Of a stretch of 64,000 bases of DNA, positions 28,370 to 36,998 are shown in pieces. The DNA is from an uncultured Duncaniella sp. (GTDB lineage Bacteria; Bacteroidota; Bacteroidia; Bacteroidales; Muribaculaceae). The stretch's first letter is position 1. Each line of letters starts with the position of its first letter. A program made the position numbers and the translations under genes. The notes beneath the pieces are model-generated. The model saw only the letters and a list, made by a program, of their open reading frames with translations. It was not told the origin of the DNA and ran no database searches. The stretch spans positions 36,617-100,616 of the forward strand of contig NZ_CAJTQC010000006.1 of NCBI RefSeq assembly GCF_910578445.1, read 5' to 3'.

Positions 28370-30643
28370 CTACTTACAGGACATTTTATATTCTGCCGGT
28401 CCGATGCCATGTCTTTTTTTGAAAACCCTCTGAAAATACCGGGCATCTGAATAGCCGCACATAGCTGCAATTTCAGCCACGGATCTGTCACGCATATCAT
28501 TGCTTCGCAACAGCTGGTCGGCCCGCTGCATCCGGGCTTCGATCAGCAGTTGTGCAGCCGAAACTCCAAGTTGCGACCGCAAGTGACGGTTAAGTGTCGA
28601 ACGACTGGACGCGGCAGCCGCCGCCATCTCGTCAATGTTTGCGTCGGGATTGGCGATATTCTCCTCTATGTAGCGGCGCACCCGGTTGAGAAAGACCGCG
28701 TCCTCAGCTTTTTGACCCGGTGATATCGGCCGGATTTCCTCTTCCTGACATTCAACACTTCCATCGGTTGCATCACGCTCATTGAGCAGAGCCATATACT
28801 TGTCAAACAGCTCGGCACGTTGCAATCTCACATTTCTGACATAAAGCCAAATGGCTACACCACCGCCTGTTATCGCAATGGCCAAAAGGGCAAAAAGAGT
28901 CCGCGCCCACCATGTCTCATGCCAATACGGCTCGACTGTCACCAAGATTCTACCGGTATTTTCAACCCAGCGTCCATAACGGTCGGTAGACTGGACTTCA
29001 AGTTCGTGTGTCCCGGACGACATGTTAAAAAGAGTCACACTGCGATTGCGGTCAGCCGGAGTCCAAGGCGAACCGTCGACACGTGTACGGTAAAGAATTC
29101 CGCTATTGTCAACATAGTCTATGGCTGCAAAACCGACCGTGACGTTACGTTCAGACGCCTGAAGTTCGACAACCTTACGCCGCGCAAGACAAAATTCATC
29201 CGCGCCTCCGTTTACAGCGAGAGTGGTAAACACGACAGGCGGAATATAGCCCCGGGTATTGACCTGCTGAGGAGTGACCTGAAATGCGCCCTCGTCTGCG
29301 CCAAGAACCCAAGTTCCGTCTTCAAGAATCACAGGCGTTGTCTCCGCAAACCGACAGGTGTCAGCCCAAAAAGCATTGCCGAAATTCACCGTCTGTCCCG
29401 ATTGCGGATTATAGGCCATGACATTGTCGCTCCCGACAATCATCAGCAGCGTATCTGCGACAAAAGTCATTGCGTTGCAGACATCCGACGGCAATGTCGA
29501 CTCCTGACGGTTAAGATGGACAAACACGGGATGTTCGGAAAAAAGCGATTCCTCGCTTATAACGTCAACTCCCGAACTCCGTGTGCCGACATATATGTTT
29601 CCCGCCCCATCTTGAGCGAGACTCATTGTCGCATCACAACACAGGCTTCCGGCATCGTTGCCATCCCTACGGACACTTCGCAATTGTGTCTTCGAATAGT
29701 CCTGACTGTCAATATGCCCTATCATAAGCCCATCGTCAGTGGCGGCGACAAGATTTCCGGCCTCGGTGATAAGCAGTTTCCTGACCTTGCATCCGCCAAA
29801 AGACTCCGACAGATGCGGCCTGTCGGCATGCGGGTCAGGACAACATTTCACTCCCTCACCGAATGTAGCGACCCAAAGCCGCCCCTGACGGTCCTCCTTG
29901 ATGTCATAAACAGCATTATCGGTAATGCTCTCTCCCCCTATCCGAAACAATGCACCCGGCTTACAACCGACCCACACATCGCCCTGCCCTGTCTGGAAGA
30001 TGCAATATGGCGCTGAACGCAGAGGAATCACCTGCGACAGACTTCCATCTTCAGAATATACCCTTATCTCACGACTTTTGCGAAGCCCCACCCATAACCG
30101 TCCGTCATTACCGACGAGCAGCGAACGCGGATGACCGCCCTCTGTTCCTTCAATCACATGTGCAGGATGATGCGGTGAATAGCACTTGTATAGCCCGTAG
30201 AGGTCAGCCGTCCACCTGTTGCCCTGCCTATCGGTCAACCCATGCCATTTACGGCCCATCACTTTACGGAGTGAGTCAATGGCATGTGGCTCAATGTCAT
30301 GAAACGTATATGTCGAAAGGTCAAATTCATGAATTCCTTCATCTGTCCGGCAGATGATATTTCCTCGCTCCGACAGCAGAATGTCGCGCAGGTGATTGGT
30401 GGAAATCGATGCGCCGTCGCCCGGACGGATTTTGACCCAATGGAAATCATAGCCGTCATAACAGTTCAGACCATTCCATGTGGCAAGCCACAGAAGTCCG
30501 CAACTGTCCGTCACCCCTCCGCCAACGAGGGTTGAGGCAAGTCCGCTGCGGTCGTCATAGCGCACCGTCAGCCGTTCCTGACCGGACAATATGAAACCAA
30601 CGGTCAAGAGTACAGTAATAAGGATGGAGCGCATGAAAATCAT
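28370..30643 (-). CDS. kinase-less HTCS-like membrane regulator (propeller sensor - TM - AraC)
   Basis: A 757-residue protein with a signal peptide or anchor (MRSILITVLLTVGFILSG), two-component-regulator propeller repeats (about 25-470: GLLWLATWNGLNCYDG, GRLWVGLRKS, GDVWVGC, GRLWVATFGEG), a Y_Y_Y-type Ig domain (about 480-570, YRTRVDGSPWTPADRNRSV), one membrane helix (about 580-602) and, after a 50-residue linker, an AraC DNA-binding domain (about 653-757: ANIDEMAAAAASSRSTLNRHLRSQ, RSVAEIAAMCGYSDARYFQR). Bacteroides HTCS proteins have the same sensor, but with HisKA, HATPase and receiver modules between membrane and AraC; all three are missing and the linker is too short for them. It is transcribed divergently from the GH95 gene, with shared boxes between. 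ATG at 30634 is an alternative start. Confidence 0.88.
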   Translation of the reverse strand: MIFMRSILITVLLTVGFILSGQERLTVRYDDRSGLASTLVGGGVTDSCGLLWLATWNGLNCYDGYDFHWVKIRPGDGASISTNHLRDILLSERGNIICRTDEGIHEFDLSTYTFHDIEPHAIDSLRKVMGRKWHGLTDRQGNRWTADLYGLYKCYSPHHPAHVIEGTEGGHPRSLLVGNDGRLWVGLRKSREIRVYSEDGSLSQVIPLRSAPYCIFQTGQGDVWVGCKPGALFRIGGESITDNAVYDIKEDRQGRLWVATFGEGVKCCPDPHADRPHLSESFGGCKVRKLLITEAGNLVAATDDGLMIGHIDSQDYSKTQLRSVRRDGNDAGSLCCDATMSLAQDGAGNIYVGTRSSGVDVISEESLFSEHPVFVHLNRQESTLPSDVCNAMTFVADTLLMIVGSDNVMAYNPQSGQTVNFGNAFWADTCRFAETTPVILEDGTWVLGADEGAFQVTPQQVNTRGYIPPVVFTTLAVNGGADEFCLARRKVVELQASERNVTVGFAAIDYVDNSGILYRTRVDGSPWTPADRNRSVTLFNMSSGTHELEVQSTDRYGRWVENTGRILVTVEPYWHETWWARTLFALLAIAITGGGVAIWLYVRNVRLQRAELFDKYMALLNERDATDGSVECQEEEIRPISPGQKAEDAVFLNRVRRYIEENIANPDANIDEMAAAAASSRSTLNRHLRSQLGVSAAQLLIEARMQRADQLLRSNDMRDRSVAEIAAMCGYSDARYFQRVFKKRHGIGPAEYKMSCK

Positions 30644-30668
30644 TGGTGATATCAGGGTTATTTTGATT

Positions 30669-30676
30669 CAAAGATA
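30669..30676 (-). promoter_or_regulatory. promoter of the kinase-less regulator gene
   Basis: Minus-strand TATCTTTG matches the -7 box. Transcription would start near 30662, about 20 nt before the ATG at 30643. The repeated boxes lie just upstream of the -33 position. Confidence 0.6.
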
Positions 30677-30680
30677 GCGA

Positions 30681-30738
30681 ATTTTTCCGATTCACGTCAC
30701 TTTTGACCCGATTTTCATCTCGTTTGACCCGATTTTCA
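30681..30738. promoter_or_regulatory. three boxes at exact 21-bp period (likely operator)
   Basis: TTTGACCCGATTTTCA occurs twice without mismatch, at 30702-30717 and 30723-30738. A weaker third box shares CCGATT at 30687, so the CCGATT cores begin at 30687, 30708 and 30729, exactly 21 bp (two helical turns) apart. The array lies between two divergent -7 boxes (30669-30676 minus and 30762-30769 plus), the two perfect copies falling at about -40 to -76 from either start. This is what is expected of tandem sites for an AraC-type activator, most simply the adjacent membrane regulator. Confidence 0.75.
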
Positions 30739-30761
30739 GCCATCATCGGACCAAGATACCA

Positions 30762-30769
30762 TAACTTTG
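30762..30769 (+). promoter_or_regulatory. promoter of the GH95 gene
   Basis: TAACTTTG followed by C matches the -7 box. No good -33 element is seen upstream, consistent with dependence on an activator bound at 30702-30738. Start near 30776 leaves a leader of about 68 nt. Confidence 0.65.
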
Positions 30770-30843
30770 CATCATTAGAATCAACAAGAATTTTCTAACA
30801 GCATCCAACACCAAACCTTAAATTCAATCAAATTGAAACAGCA

Positions 30844-33800
30844 ATGAAAATTACAAGAACCCTGCTGCTTCCGGCGCTGGCGGCTATGAGCCATCTTGCA
30901 CTCGCGGCGGCCGACCAGACCACCGTAGCCCATTGGGAATTCACCACCGGCTACAATGAAACTAAAAACGGCACTACCGCCGTATATGTTCCCAATGACG
31001 CAGGCTGGACCGCTTCCGCCAACCAGAATTGGTCGAAGATTCAACCTTTTTTCCAGCCCAACACATGCGCCATGCTACCCGACAATTGCCTCGTCACACT
31101 TCACACAAGCGACGGTAAATGGCAACTGACATCAAGCGGATCGACCCCAAACTATCTGCTGCGCCTAAACACTGCATCGACCACAAACTTCACAGCCAAG
31201 GAGGACTACACAGACGGCACAAAACACGACCAGTTCTTTGAAATCTCCATGCCGACAGTCTCTCTCACCAACGTCAAACTAAATTTCGCTATCGGTGACG
31301 GTTCGGGGTCTTCGACAAAATTCGGCGTGGTCTATTCAACCGACGGCGGTAACACATGGACTATCCTTGACGACTACACTGCGGCAAACCACTGGAACAA
31401 GTATGAGGATGCGACCTACAGCCTCGATGCCGACAACCGCGAAAGTCTGATAGTGCGTATGCTCATCCAGTCAGCCACCAAAACGAGCAACTACAATCTG
31501 AAATATGTAAACATCCTTGCCGACGACTTCCAAGCCCCGAAGCTGGTCAGCATTACCCCTGCCAACGGCGAGACAGATGTCGTCACAACCGGCAAAGTGA
31601 CACTGCTCTTCAACGAAAGCGTGACAGCCAAGGGCAACGCCAAAGGATCGCTCATCAACAATTCCACCAAAGTTTCTCAGGACATCATCCCGACAATCAG
31701 CAACAACAAGGTGACATACGCTTTCGATGAGCTTGACCTCACGACATCATATACGTTCAGCGTCGCCGCCAACTCGTTTGCCGACCTTGCCGGAAACGTA
31801 TGCGACACACCGTTCAGCACCACGTTCACCACATCATCGTCGCGCCCGGTAGCGCCACCGGTGCTCAACAGCAAGAACCGTCTTTGGTACAACCGACCCG
31901 CCGCCTACTGGGAAGAAGCCCTGCCTCTCGGCAACGGACGTCTCGGAGCAATGGTGAGCGGCAGCGTCGCCATCGATACTCTCCAGCTCAATGAAGACAC
32001 ATTCTGGGGACAGTCGCCCAACTCAAACCATAACGACAAAGCACGCAACGTACTCTCGCAGGTGCAGGAATTAATCTTCAACAAGGACTACGCTTCCGCT
32101 CAGAAACTCGCAATCCCCAACTGGATGTCGAAAGGCTCACACGGCGCTCAGTATCAGGCTGCCGGATGTGTACTCGTAGGCTTCCCCGGACACCGTTATA
32201 ATGATGACGAGTGGGGAGCCACACCCGACGCCAAAGATGTCCAAGGCTATGTACGCGACCTTGATCTTTCAAGAGCCGTTGCGACTACGACTTATGTGGC
32301 CGACGGCGTGACATATACACGAGAGGTATTCACATCATTCGCCGACAATGTGACAATAATGCGCATCGAGGCTTCCGAACCGGGCAAACTCGACTTTAAC
32401 ATCTGTTTCGCAGCCCCCATCAAGACAAACATGGAGAAACTCGGAGTCAATGAAATCACCCCCGACGGCATGATCAAGGCTTCGTTGATTCCGGCAAAGA
32501 CACAGAGCGAAAACGTCGACAACAAGCTCAAATGCTATACATTCATCAAGGTTATAAACGAAGACGGAACCCAGAGCGCCACAACTAAGAGCAACGTGCT
32601 CCAACAGGGAATCGTGGCAGGCAACAAGGCCGCTCCTACCATCGAGGTCAAGAACGCCACAAGTGCCACTGTCATCATCTCGTCGGCGACAAATTTTGTC
32701 AACTACAATGACATCAGTGGCGATGCCGAAGCGACAGCCCTCGGATATATCACCGACTATCTCGCAAAGCACAAGGATTATGAGAGCTCACTTGCAAACC
32801 ATTCCGACAAGTATGCCGACCAGTTTGCACGCGTCAGCCTCGATCTGGGTGAAAATCCTGAAAAAGAAATCAAGGACACCGAAAAGCGCATCAAAGAATT
32901 CTATACCGACGGCAATGACCCCGGACTGATTTCCAACTACTTCCAGTTTGGCCGCTACCTGCTCATCTGCTCGTCGCAACCCGGCACACAACCGGCCAAC
33001 CTGCAGGGAATATGGAATCCTAATGCCCGCCAATATCCGGCATGGGATTCCAAATACACCTCTAACATCAATGTCGAGATGAACTACTGGGCGGCAGAAG
33101 TGGCAAACCTCACCGAATGCCATGAACCCTTCATTGAAATGGTCAAGGATGTATCGGTAACCGGCGCTGAGACAGCCGAAAAAATGTATGGCTCACGCGG
33201 ATGGGTACTCCACCATAACACAGACATCTGGCGCACCACCGGTGCGGTCGACAATGGCCCTGTCGGCGTATGGCCTACATGCAACGCATGGTTCTGCTCT
33301 CATCTATGGGAAAAATATCTCTTCTCTGGCGACAAATCATATCTCGCCGAAATCTACCCTGTGCTCAAAGGATGCTCACAGTTCTTTCAGGACTTCCTTG
33401 TGAAAGACCCCAACACCGGCTACATGGTAGTGTGTCCCTCGAACTCACCGGAAAATCATCCGGGACTCGACTCATATATCAACGATGCAGGGTCGAAAGT
33501 CAACTGCGCCATGTTTGGCGGAGTCGCAATGGACAACCAGATGGTCTACGACGTTCTCAAAAACACCGCGGAAGCAGCGCGCATACTTGGTAAGGATGCT
33601 GAATTTGCCGATGAGCTTGATGCGCTCAAGACCCGGCTCACACCTTATAAGATAGGCAAATACGGTCAAATTCAGGAATGGCAGGAGGACTGGGACCGCG
33701 AATCGACTTCACACCGCCATCTCTCCCACCTCTGGGGCGCATATCCCGGCAATCAGGTGTCGCCCTATGAAAATCCGGTGTTATATCAGGGAGTTCACAA

Positions 33801-34560
33801 ATCACTCGTAGGCCGTGGCGATGCCGCACGCGGATGGTCTATGGGCTGGAAAGTCTGCGAATGGGCGCGTATGCTTGACGGAGACCACGCTCTCTCCATC
33901 ATCAAAAACCAGCTTCGTCTCGTATCGCCAAACATTACGATGTCTGACCCCAACGGCGGCACATATGCCAACATGTTCGATGCCCACGCTCCCTTCCAGA
34001 TCGACGGCAATTTCGGCTGTTGCGCGGGCATAGCAGAAATGCTTCTTCAGTCCCATGCCGGATTCATCCATCTGCTCCCTGCCCTGCCGTCAAAATGGTC
34101 TGAAGGACAGGTCTGCGGTCTGCGCGCCCGCGGCGGATTTGAAATCACGGAACTGACATGGTTTAACGGCAAAGTCCAGACCGTAAAAATCAAATCGACA
34201 ATCGGCGGAAATCTCCGTCTGCGTTCCAACACTCAGCTCATCATGGCAGATGGATCTACTCTGACCCCGGCGGAGGGCACAAACTCAAACGAGATAACCC
34301 GTCCCTACAACATGCCTGATCCGATTGTGGCCGACATGAAAAAAATACCGGAAACCATTCTGCCTCAGACATGGCTCTATGATATTCCTACAGTTGCCGG
34401 TCAGGAAATAACGCTCCGGCAAGGAACTTCTGGCATAGAAGAAGTAAGCGCCGAAAAGATGACAGCCAACAGCGACTGCTACAACATCCTCGGCCAGAAA
34501 ATCTCCACCGAAACCAAGGGACTTGTCATAAGCAAAGGCAACAAGCACATCAAACGTTGA
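30844..34560 (+). CDS. GH95 enzyme with binding and Big_5 domains; predicted alpha-L-galactosidase
   Basis: A 1238-residue secreted enzyme. Order: signal peptide (1-23), a beta-sandwich that may bind sugar (about 26-228), a Big_5 Ig-like domain (about 230-330, VSITPANGETDVVTTGKVTLLF), the GH95 module (about 345-1190) and a C-terminal tail (about 1195-1238). The GH95 module has the RPAAYWEEALPLGNGRLGAMV start, Glu870 in PSNSPENH, His in SHRHLSHLWGAYPG and Asp1054 in PFQIDGNFG. In KYTSNINVEMNYW, Thr739 stands where alpha-L-fucosidases have His, followed by the two conserved Asn (741, 743); this exchange is known in GH95 alpha-L-galactosidases. The tail (YNILGQKIS, GLVISKGNKHIKR) resembles a Por-type sorting signal. 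It is controlled from the divergent operator region. Typical GH95 enzymes are near 800 residues, so the N-terminal 330 are extra. Confidence 0.9.
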   Translation: MKITRTLLLPALAAMSHLALAAADQTTVAHWEFTTGYNETKNGTTAVYVPNDAGWTASANQNWSKIQPFFQPNTCAMLPDNCLVTLHTSDGKWQLTSSGSTPNYLLRLNTASTTNFTAKEDYTDGTKHDQFFEISMPTVSLTNVKLNFAIGDGSGSSTKFGVVYSTDGGNTWTILDDYTAANHWNKYEDATYSLDADNRESLIVRMLIQSATKTSNYNLKYVNILADDFQAPKLVSITPANGETDVVTTGKVTLLFNESVTAKGNAKGSLINNSTKVSQDIIPTISNNKVTYAFDELDLTTSYTFSVAANSFADLAGNVCDTPFSTTFTTSSSRPVAPPVLNSKNRLWYNRPAAYWEEALPLGNGRLGAMVSGSVAIDTLQLNEDTFWGQSPNSNHNDKARNVLSQVQELIFNKDYASAQKLAIPNWMSKGSHGAQYQAAGCVLVGFPGHRYNDDEWGATPDAKDVQGYVRDLDLSRAVATTTYVADGVTYTREVFTSFADNVTIMRIEASEPGKLDFNICFAAPIKTNMEKLGVNEITPDGMIKASLIPAKTQSENVDNKLKCYTFIKVINEDGTQSATTKSNVLQQGIVAGNKAAPTIEVKNATSATVIISSATNFVNYNDISGDAEATALGYITDYLAKHKDYESSLANHSDKYADQFARVSLDLGENPEKEIKDTEKRIKEFYTDGNDPGLISNYFQFGRYLLICSSQPGTQPANLQGIWNPNARQYPAWDSKYTSNINVEMNYWAAEVANLTECHEPFIEMVKDVSVTGAETAEKMYGSRGWVLHHNTDIWRTTGAVDNGPVGVWPTCNAWFCSHLWEKYLFSGDKSYLAEIYPVLKGCSQFFQDFLVKDPNTGYMVVCPSNSPENHPGLDSYINDAGSKVNCAMFGGVAMDNQMVYDVLKNTAEAARILGKDAEFADELDALKTRLTPYKIGKYGQIQEWQEDWDRESTSHRHLSHLWGAYPGNQVSPYENPVLYQGVHKSLVGRGDAARGWSMGWKVCEWARMLDGDHALSIIKNQLRLVSPNITMSDPNGGTYANMFDAHAPFQIDGNFGCCAGIAEMLLQSHAGFIHLLPALPSKWSEGQVCGLRARGGFEITELTWFNGKVQTVKIKSTIGGNLRLRSNTQLIMADGSTLTPAEGTNSNEITRPYNMPDPIVADMKKIPETILPQTWLYDIPTVAGQEITLRQGTSGIEEVSAEKMTANSDCYNILGQKISTETKGLVISKGNKHIKR

Positions 34561-34624
34561 TAGATGAAAACCCAAACTGTTGAATCAAGGCAAACTTACG
34601 ATATAGACGCCTAAAACAGTCTCT

Positions 34625-34680
34625 AAACAATCAGGGCGTGGCCGATTCAAAATATCGGCCACGCCCTGATTGTTTATTTT
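34625..34680. terminator. bidirectional terminator, 22-bp perfect stem
   Basis: Arms at 34625-34646 and 34654-34675 are perfectly complementary over 22 bp with a 7-nt loop. A runs before and T runs after make it work from both sides, suiting its place between the convergent GH95 and DUF1846 genes. Confidence 0.92.
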
Positions 34681-34779
34681 TCATATACATGAGGGTTAAT
34701 CCCGGTCATGCAATGAAATGTAATCTGCGTGATATATGATTTTATATGTCACTCCTCTATTGGCTTTTGACGGAGTGGT

Positions 34780-36246
34780 TTACTTTTTCTTCTTTGCAGG
34801 ATCGCAGGTGAGACCTACGCCGAGTTTCTTGAAAATCTTATGGTCGACTTCGCCGAGCATCACTGTCGAGTGGACCTGACAGCCGTTGAGTTCGGGAAGT
34901 TTTTCAAGCGCGCGACGGCAATTCTCATCCTCTGTGCTCAATACTGACAGGGCGACAAGCACCTCGTCGGTGTGGAGACGCGGATTGCGGCTGCGCAGAT
35001 AGTTGATTTTCGTATTCTGTATCGGTTCAATCATAGCCTGCGGGATGAGCTTGATCGAATGGTCAATTCCGGCAAGATATTTCACGGCATTGAGTATCAG
35101 AGCTGCACTCGGTCCGAGCAGCGAGCTTGTCTCGGCCGTGATGATAGTCCCGTCGGCAAGCTCGATGGCCGAACTTGGCACACCGCTGCGCTCGGCGCGC
35201 TCGCGGGCTGCAACTGTCGGGCGGCGATATGAGGTGTCAATCTTGGCCTGCTTGAACAGAAGAGCTATCTTGTTGACCTCAGCCTCATTGTCCTCGCCCT
35301 GTGCGAAACGGTTGAGAGCCGTGTAGTAGCGACGGATAATCTCATCTTTCGAAGCCCGGCAGCACACCTCATCGTCATTGATGCAGAAACCGACCATATT
35401 GACTCCCATATCAGTCGGCGACTTATAGGGGTTTTCGCCATAGATACCTTCGAAAAGCGCATTGAGCACAGGGAAAATCTCGATGTCGCGGTTATAGTTG
35501 ATGGCCGTCTTGCCGTAGGCATCAAGATGGAAGGGGTCGATCATGTTGACATCGTTGAGATCGGCGGTCGCAGCCTCATAGGCGATGTTGACGGGATGCT
35601 TAAGAGGCAGACTCCACACAGGGAATGTCTCAAACTTTGCATAGCCGGCCTCGATGCCACGCTTGTGTTCATTGTAAAGCTGGCTCAGGCACACAGCCAT
35701 CTTTCCGCTACCGGGACCGGGAGCAGTGACAATCACAAGCGGACGCGAGGTCTCGACATAGTCGTTGCGTCCGAAACCGTCGTCAGAGTCGATGAGATCG
35801 ACGTTGGTCGGATAGCCCTCGATGGTGTAGTGATAATAGGTGGTGATGCCGAGTCGTTCGAGTCGCTGACGGAAAGCATCGGCGCTGCTCTGTCCGTTGT
35901 AGTGGGTGATGACTACCGACCCCACGAGGAAACCTCGTTTCTGGAACTCCTCGCGCAGGCGGAGCACGTCCATGTCGTAGGTGATGCCAAGGTCATTGCG
36001 CACCTTGTTTTTTTCGATGTCAAGGGCGCTGATGACTATCACAATCTCGGCCTGATCGCTGAGCTGGCTGAGCATACGGAGCTTGCTGTCAGGCTGAAAA
36101 CCCGGAAGCACACGGCTCGCATGGTGATCATCAAACAATTTTCCTCCAAGTTCGAGGTAAAGCTTGTTGCCGAACTGAGCTATACGCTCTTTGATGTGTT
36201 CGGACTGAATCTTGAGATATTTCTCGTTGTCAAAACCGTATTTCAT
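34780..36246 (-). CDS. DUF1846 family protein
   Basis: A 488-residue cytosolic protein matching the DUF1846 family over its full length: MKYGFDNEKYLKIQSEHIKERI at the N-terminus, YLELGGKLFDDHHASRVLPGF, VIVISALDIEKNKVRNDLGITYD, a glycine-rich loop VTAPGPGSGKMAVCLSQLYNEH (about 174-195) that may bind a nucleotide, and the C-terminal LGVGLTCDPAKKKK. Structures exist for relatives from Streptococcus, but the biochemical role is unknown to me. A promoter (36256-36263) lies just upstream. It ends at the strong bidirectional terminator region and is not linked in operon with neighbours. There is no signal peptide or membrane helix. Confidence 0.9.
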   Translation of the reverse strand: MKYGFDNEKYLKIQSEHIKERIAQFGNKLYLELGGKLFDDHHASRVLPGFQPDSKLRMLSQLSDQAEIVIVISALDIEKNKVRNDLGITYDMDVLRLREEFQKRGFLVGSVVITHYNGQSSADAFRQRLERLGITTYYHYTIEGYPTNVDLIDSDDGFGRNDYVETSRPLVIVTAPGPGSGKMAVCLSQLYNEHKRGIEAGYAKFETFPVWSLPLKHPVNIAYEAATADLNDVNMIDPFHLDAYGKTAINYNRDIEIFPVLNALFEGIYGENPYKSPTDMGVNMVGFCINDDEVCCRASKDEIIRRYYTALNRFAQGEDNEAEVNKIALLFKQAKIDTSYRRPTVAARERAERSGVPSSAIELADGTIITAETSSLLGPSAALILNAVKYLAGIDHSIKLIPQAMIEPIQNTKINYLRSRNPRLHTDEVLVALSVLSTEDENCRRALEKLPELNGCQVHSTVMLGEVDHKIFKKLGVGLTCDPAKKKK

Positions 36247-36255
36247 AACGGATTA

Positions 36256-36263
36256 CAAAATTA
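36256..36263 (-). promoter_or_regulatory. promoter of DUF1846 gene
   Basis: Minus-strand TAATTTTG, 10 bp upstream of the ATG at 36246, with TTG about 10 bp further upstream. The very short leader is typical of Bacteroidetes genes without a Shine-Dalgarno site. Confidence 0.5.
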
Positions 36264-36308
36264 CGATATTTCAACGAACCGACAAAATTCCGACCAATCA
36301 AAATTATC

Positions 36309-36812
36309 CTAACCTATTTCCGCTCTCGTTCGCTGACGTGCCGCCTGCTTTGACTTTCGGCGAGCCAAGCGCCTGTCCTCACGCTCGATACGGCGTCGCT
36401 CGCTGCGGTTGAGCGTATTGACAGCCAAGCATCCGTTCTTATCATCACTACCTCTCAGACTCGATATTTTTTCGGCTTTTTCATTGCTGTGACCTTTCGA
36501 CACCCTACGCTTGCGCGCCGCAGCCGAACGCGACATCACCTTGTCGATTTCAGAGCGCAACAATGTGAAAATCAACATCACTTCTGTTTCACAAGCCTGT
36601 CCGGAAAACTTATTTTCAAGTATATACCCGTCAATCACAGCCATCGCCCGGCCGAACAGTGACGGTTTGCCGATAAGACCACACGTATCCGCAACCCTTG
36701 TCCGCAAATCTTCATAAAACTTTTTCGATACCGGGAGTACATTGTCAGATTTTTTCGAACGACTGAGATGGCTTTTCATAGTTTGTGGAGTTCTGTATGT
36801 TGTGTTTGACAT
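36309..36812 (-). CDS. small basic protein of unknown function
   Basis: A 167-residue protein if it starts at ATG 36812 (MSNTTYRTPQTMKSHLSRSKK); the open frame reaches 36884, but a promoter at 36841-36848 makes the internal start more likely. The middle (about 35-110: VLPVSKKFYEDLRTRVADTCGLIGKPSLFGRAMAVIDGYILE) is helical; the C-terminus is strongly basic (RSERRRIEREDRRLARRKSKQAARQRTRAEIG), which suggests nucleic-acid binding. No family recognised. It lies just outside the left repeat of the AT-rich island, so before the insertion its promoter would have lain next to the tRNA-Gly terminator. Confidence 0.65.
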   Translation of the reverse strand: MSNTTYRTPQTMKSHLSRSKKSDNVLPVSKKFYEDLRTRVADTCGLIGKPSLFGRAMAVIDGYILENKFSGQACETEVMLIFTLLRSEIDKVMSRSAAARKRRVSKGHSNEKAEKISSLRGSDDKNGCLAVNTLNRSERRRIEREDRRLARRKSKQAARQRTRAEIG

Positions 36813-36840
36813 TAATTTTTCGCCTGAAGCTATTTTACTG

Positions 36841-36848
36841 CAAAGATA
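36841..36848 (-). promoter_or_regulatory. promoter of the small basic protein gene
   Basis: Minus-strand TATCTTTG followed by C. Start near 36834, only about 22 nt upstream of ATG 36812, which decides the start codon. Confidence 0.6.
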
Positions 36849-36881
36849 ATAGCCACACCCCACCCCAAAAGTGCGATAATA

Positions 36882-36922
36882 CAAAACTCCACCCCGACAA
36901 AAAAAGAAAAATCAGACAGTTA
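36882..36922. repeat. left 41-bp direct repeat of island
   Basis: Starts CAAAACTCCACCCCGAC and ends AATCAGACAGTTA. Identical to the copy at 42817-42857 except for A instead of T at position 10. Here the sequence is not followed by a hairpin partner arm, so it looks like the orphan half of the tRNA terminator. Confidence 0.85.
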
Positions 36923-36998
36923 ACTACTTATTAATCAAATGTGCAAGTTATTCATCAATTTAGTCAAACTCGACAGAAAGATTTTTAAGCGATTCGAT

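Noticed and set aside
28820..30016. 398-codon plus-strand frame
   Set aside because: Antisense to the propeller domain of the regulator; no signal or domain.
1..34560. SusC/SusD transport pair for the glycan operon
   Set aside because: None found. The TonB receptor at 50443-52854 is far away, has no SusD partner and is linked to a sensor kinase instead.
36923..36998. Short RiPP precursor gene next to the radical SAM enzyme
   Set aside because: No start-to-stop frame of precursor type in this gap; the 202-residue protein remains the only adjacent candidate.
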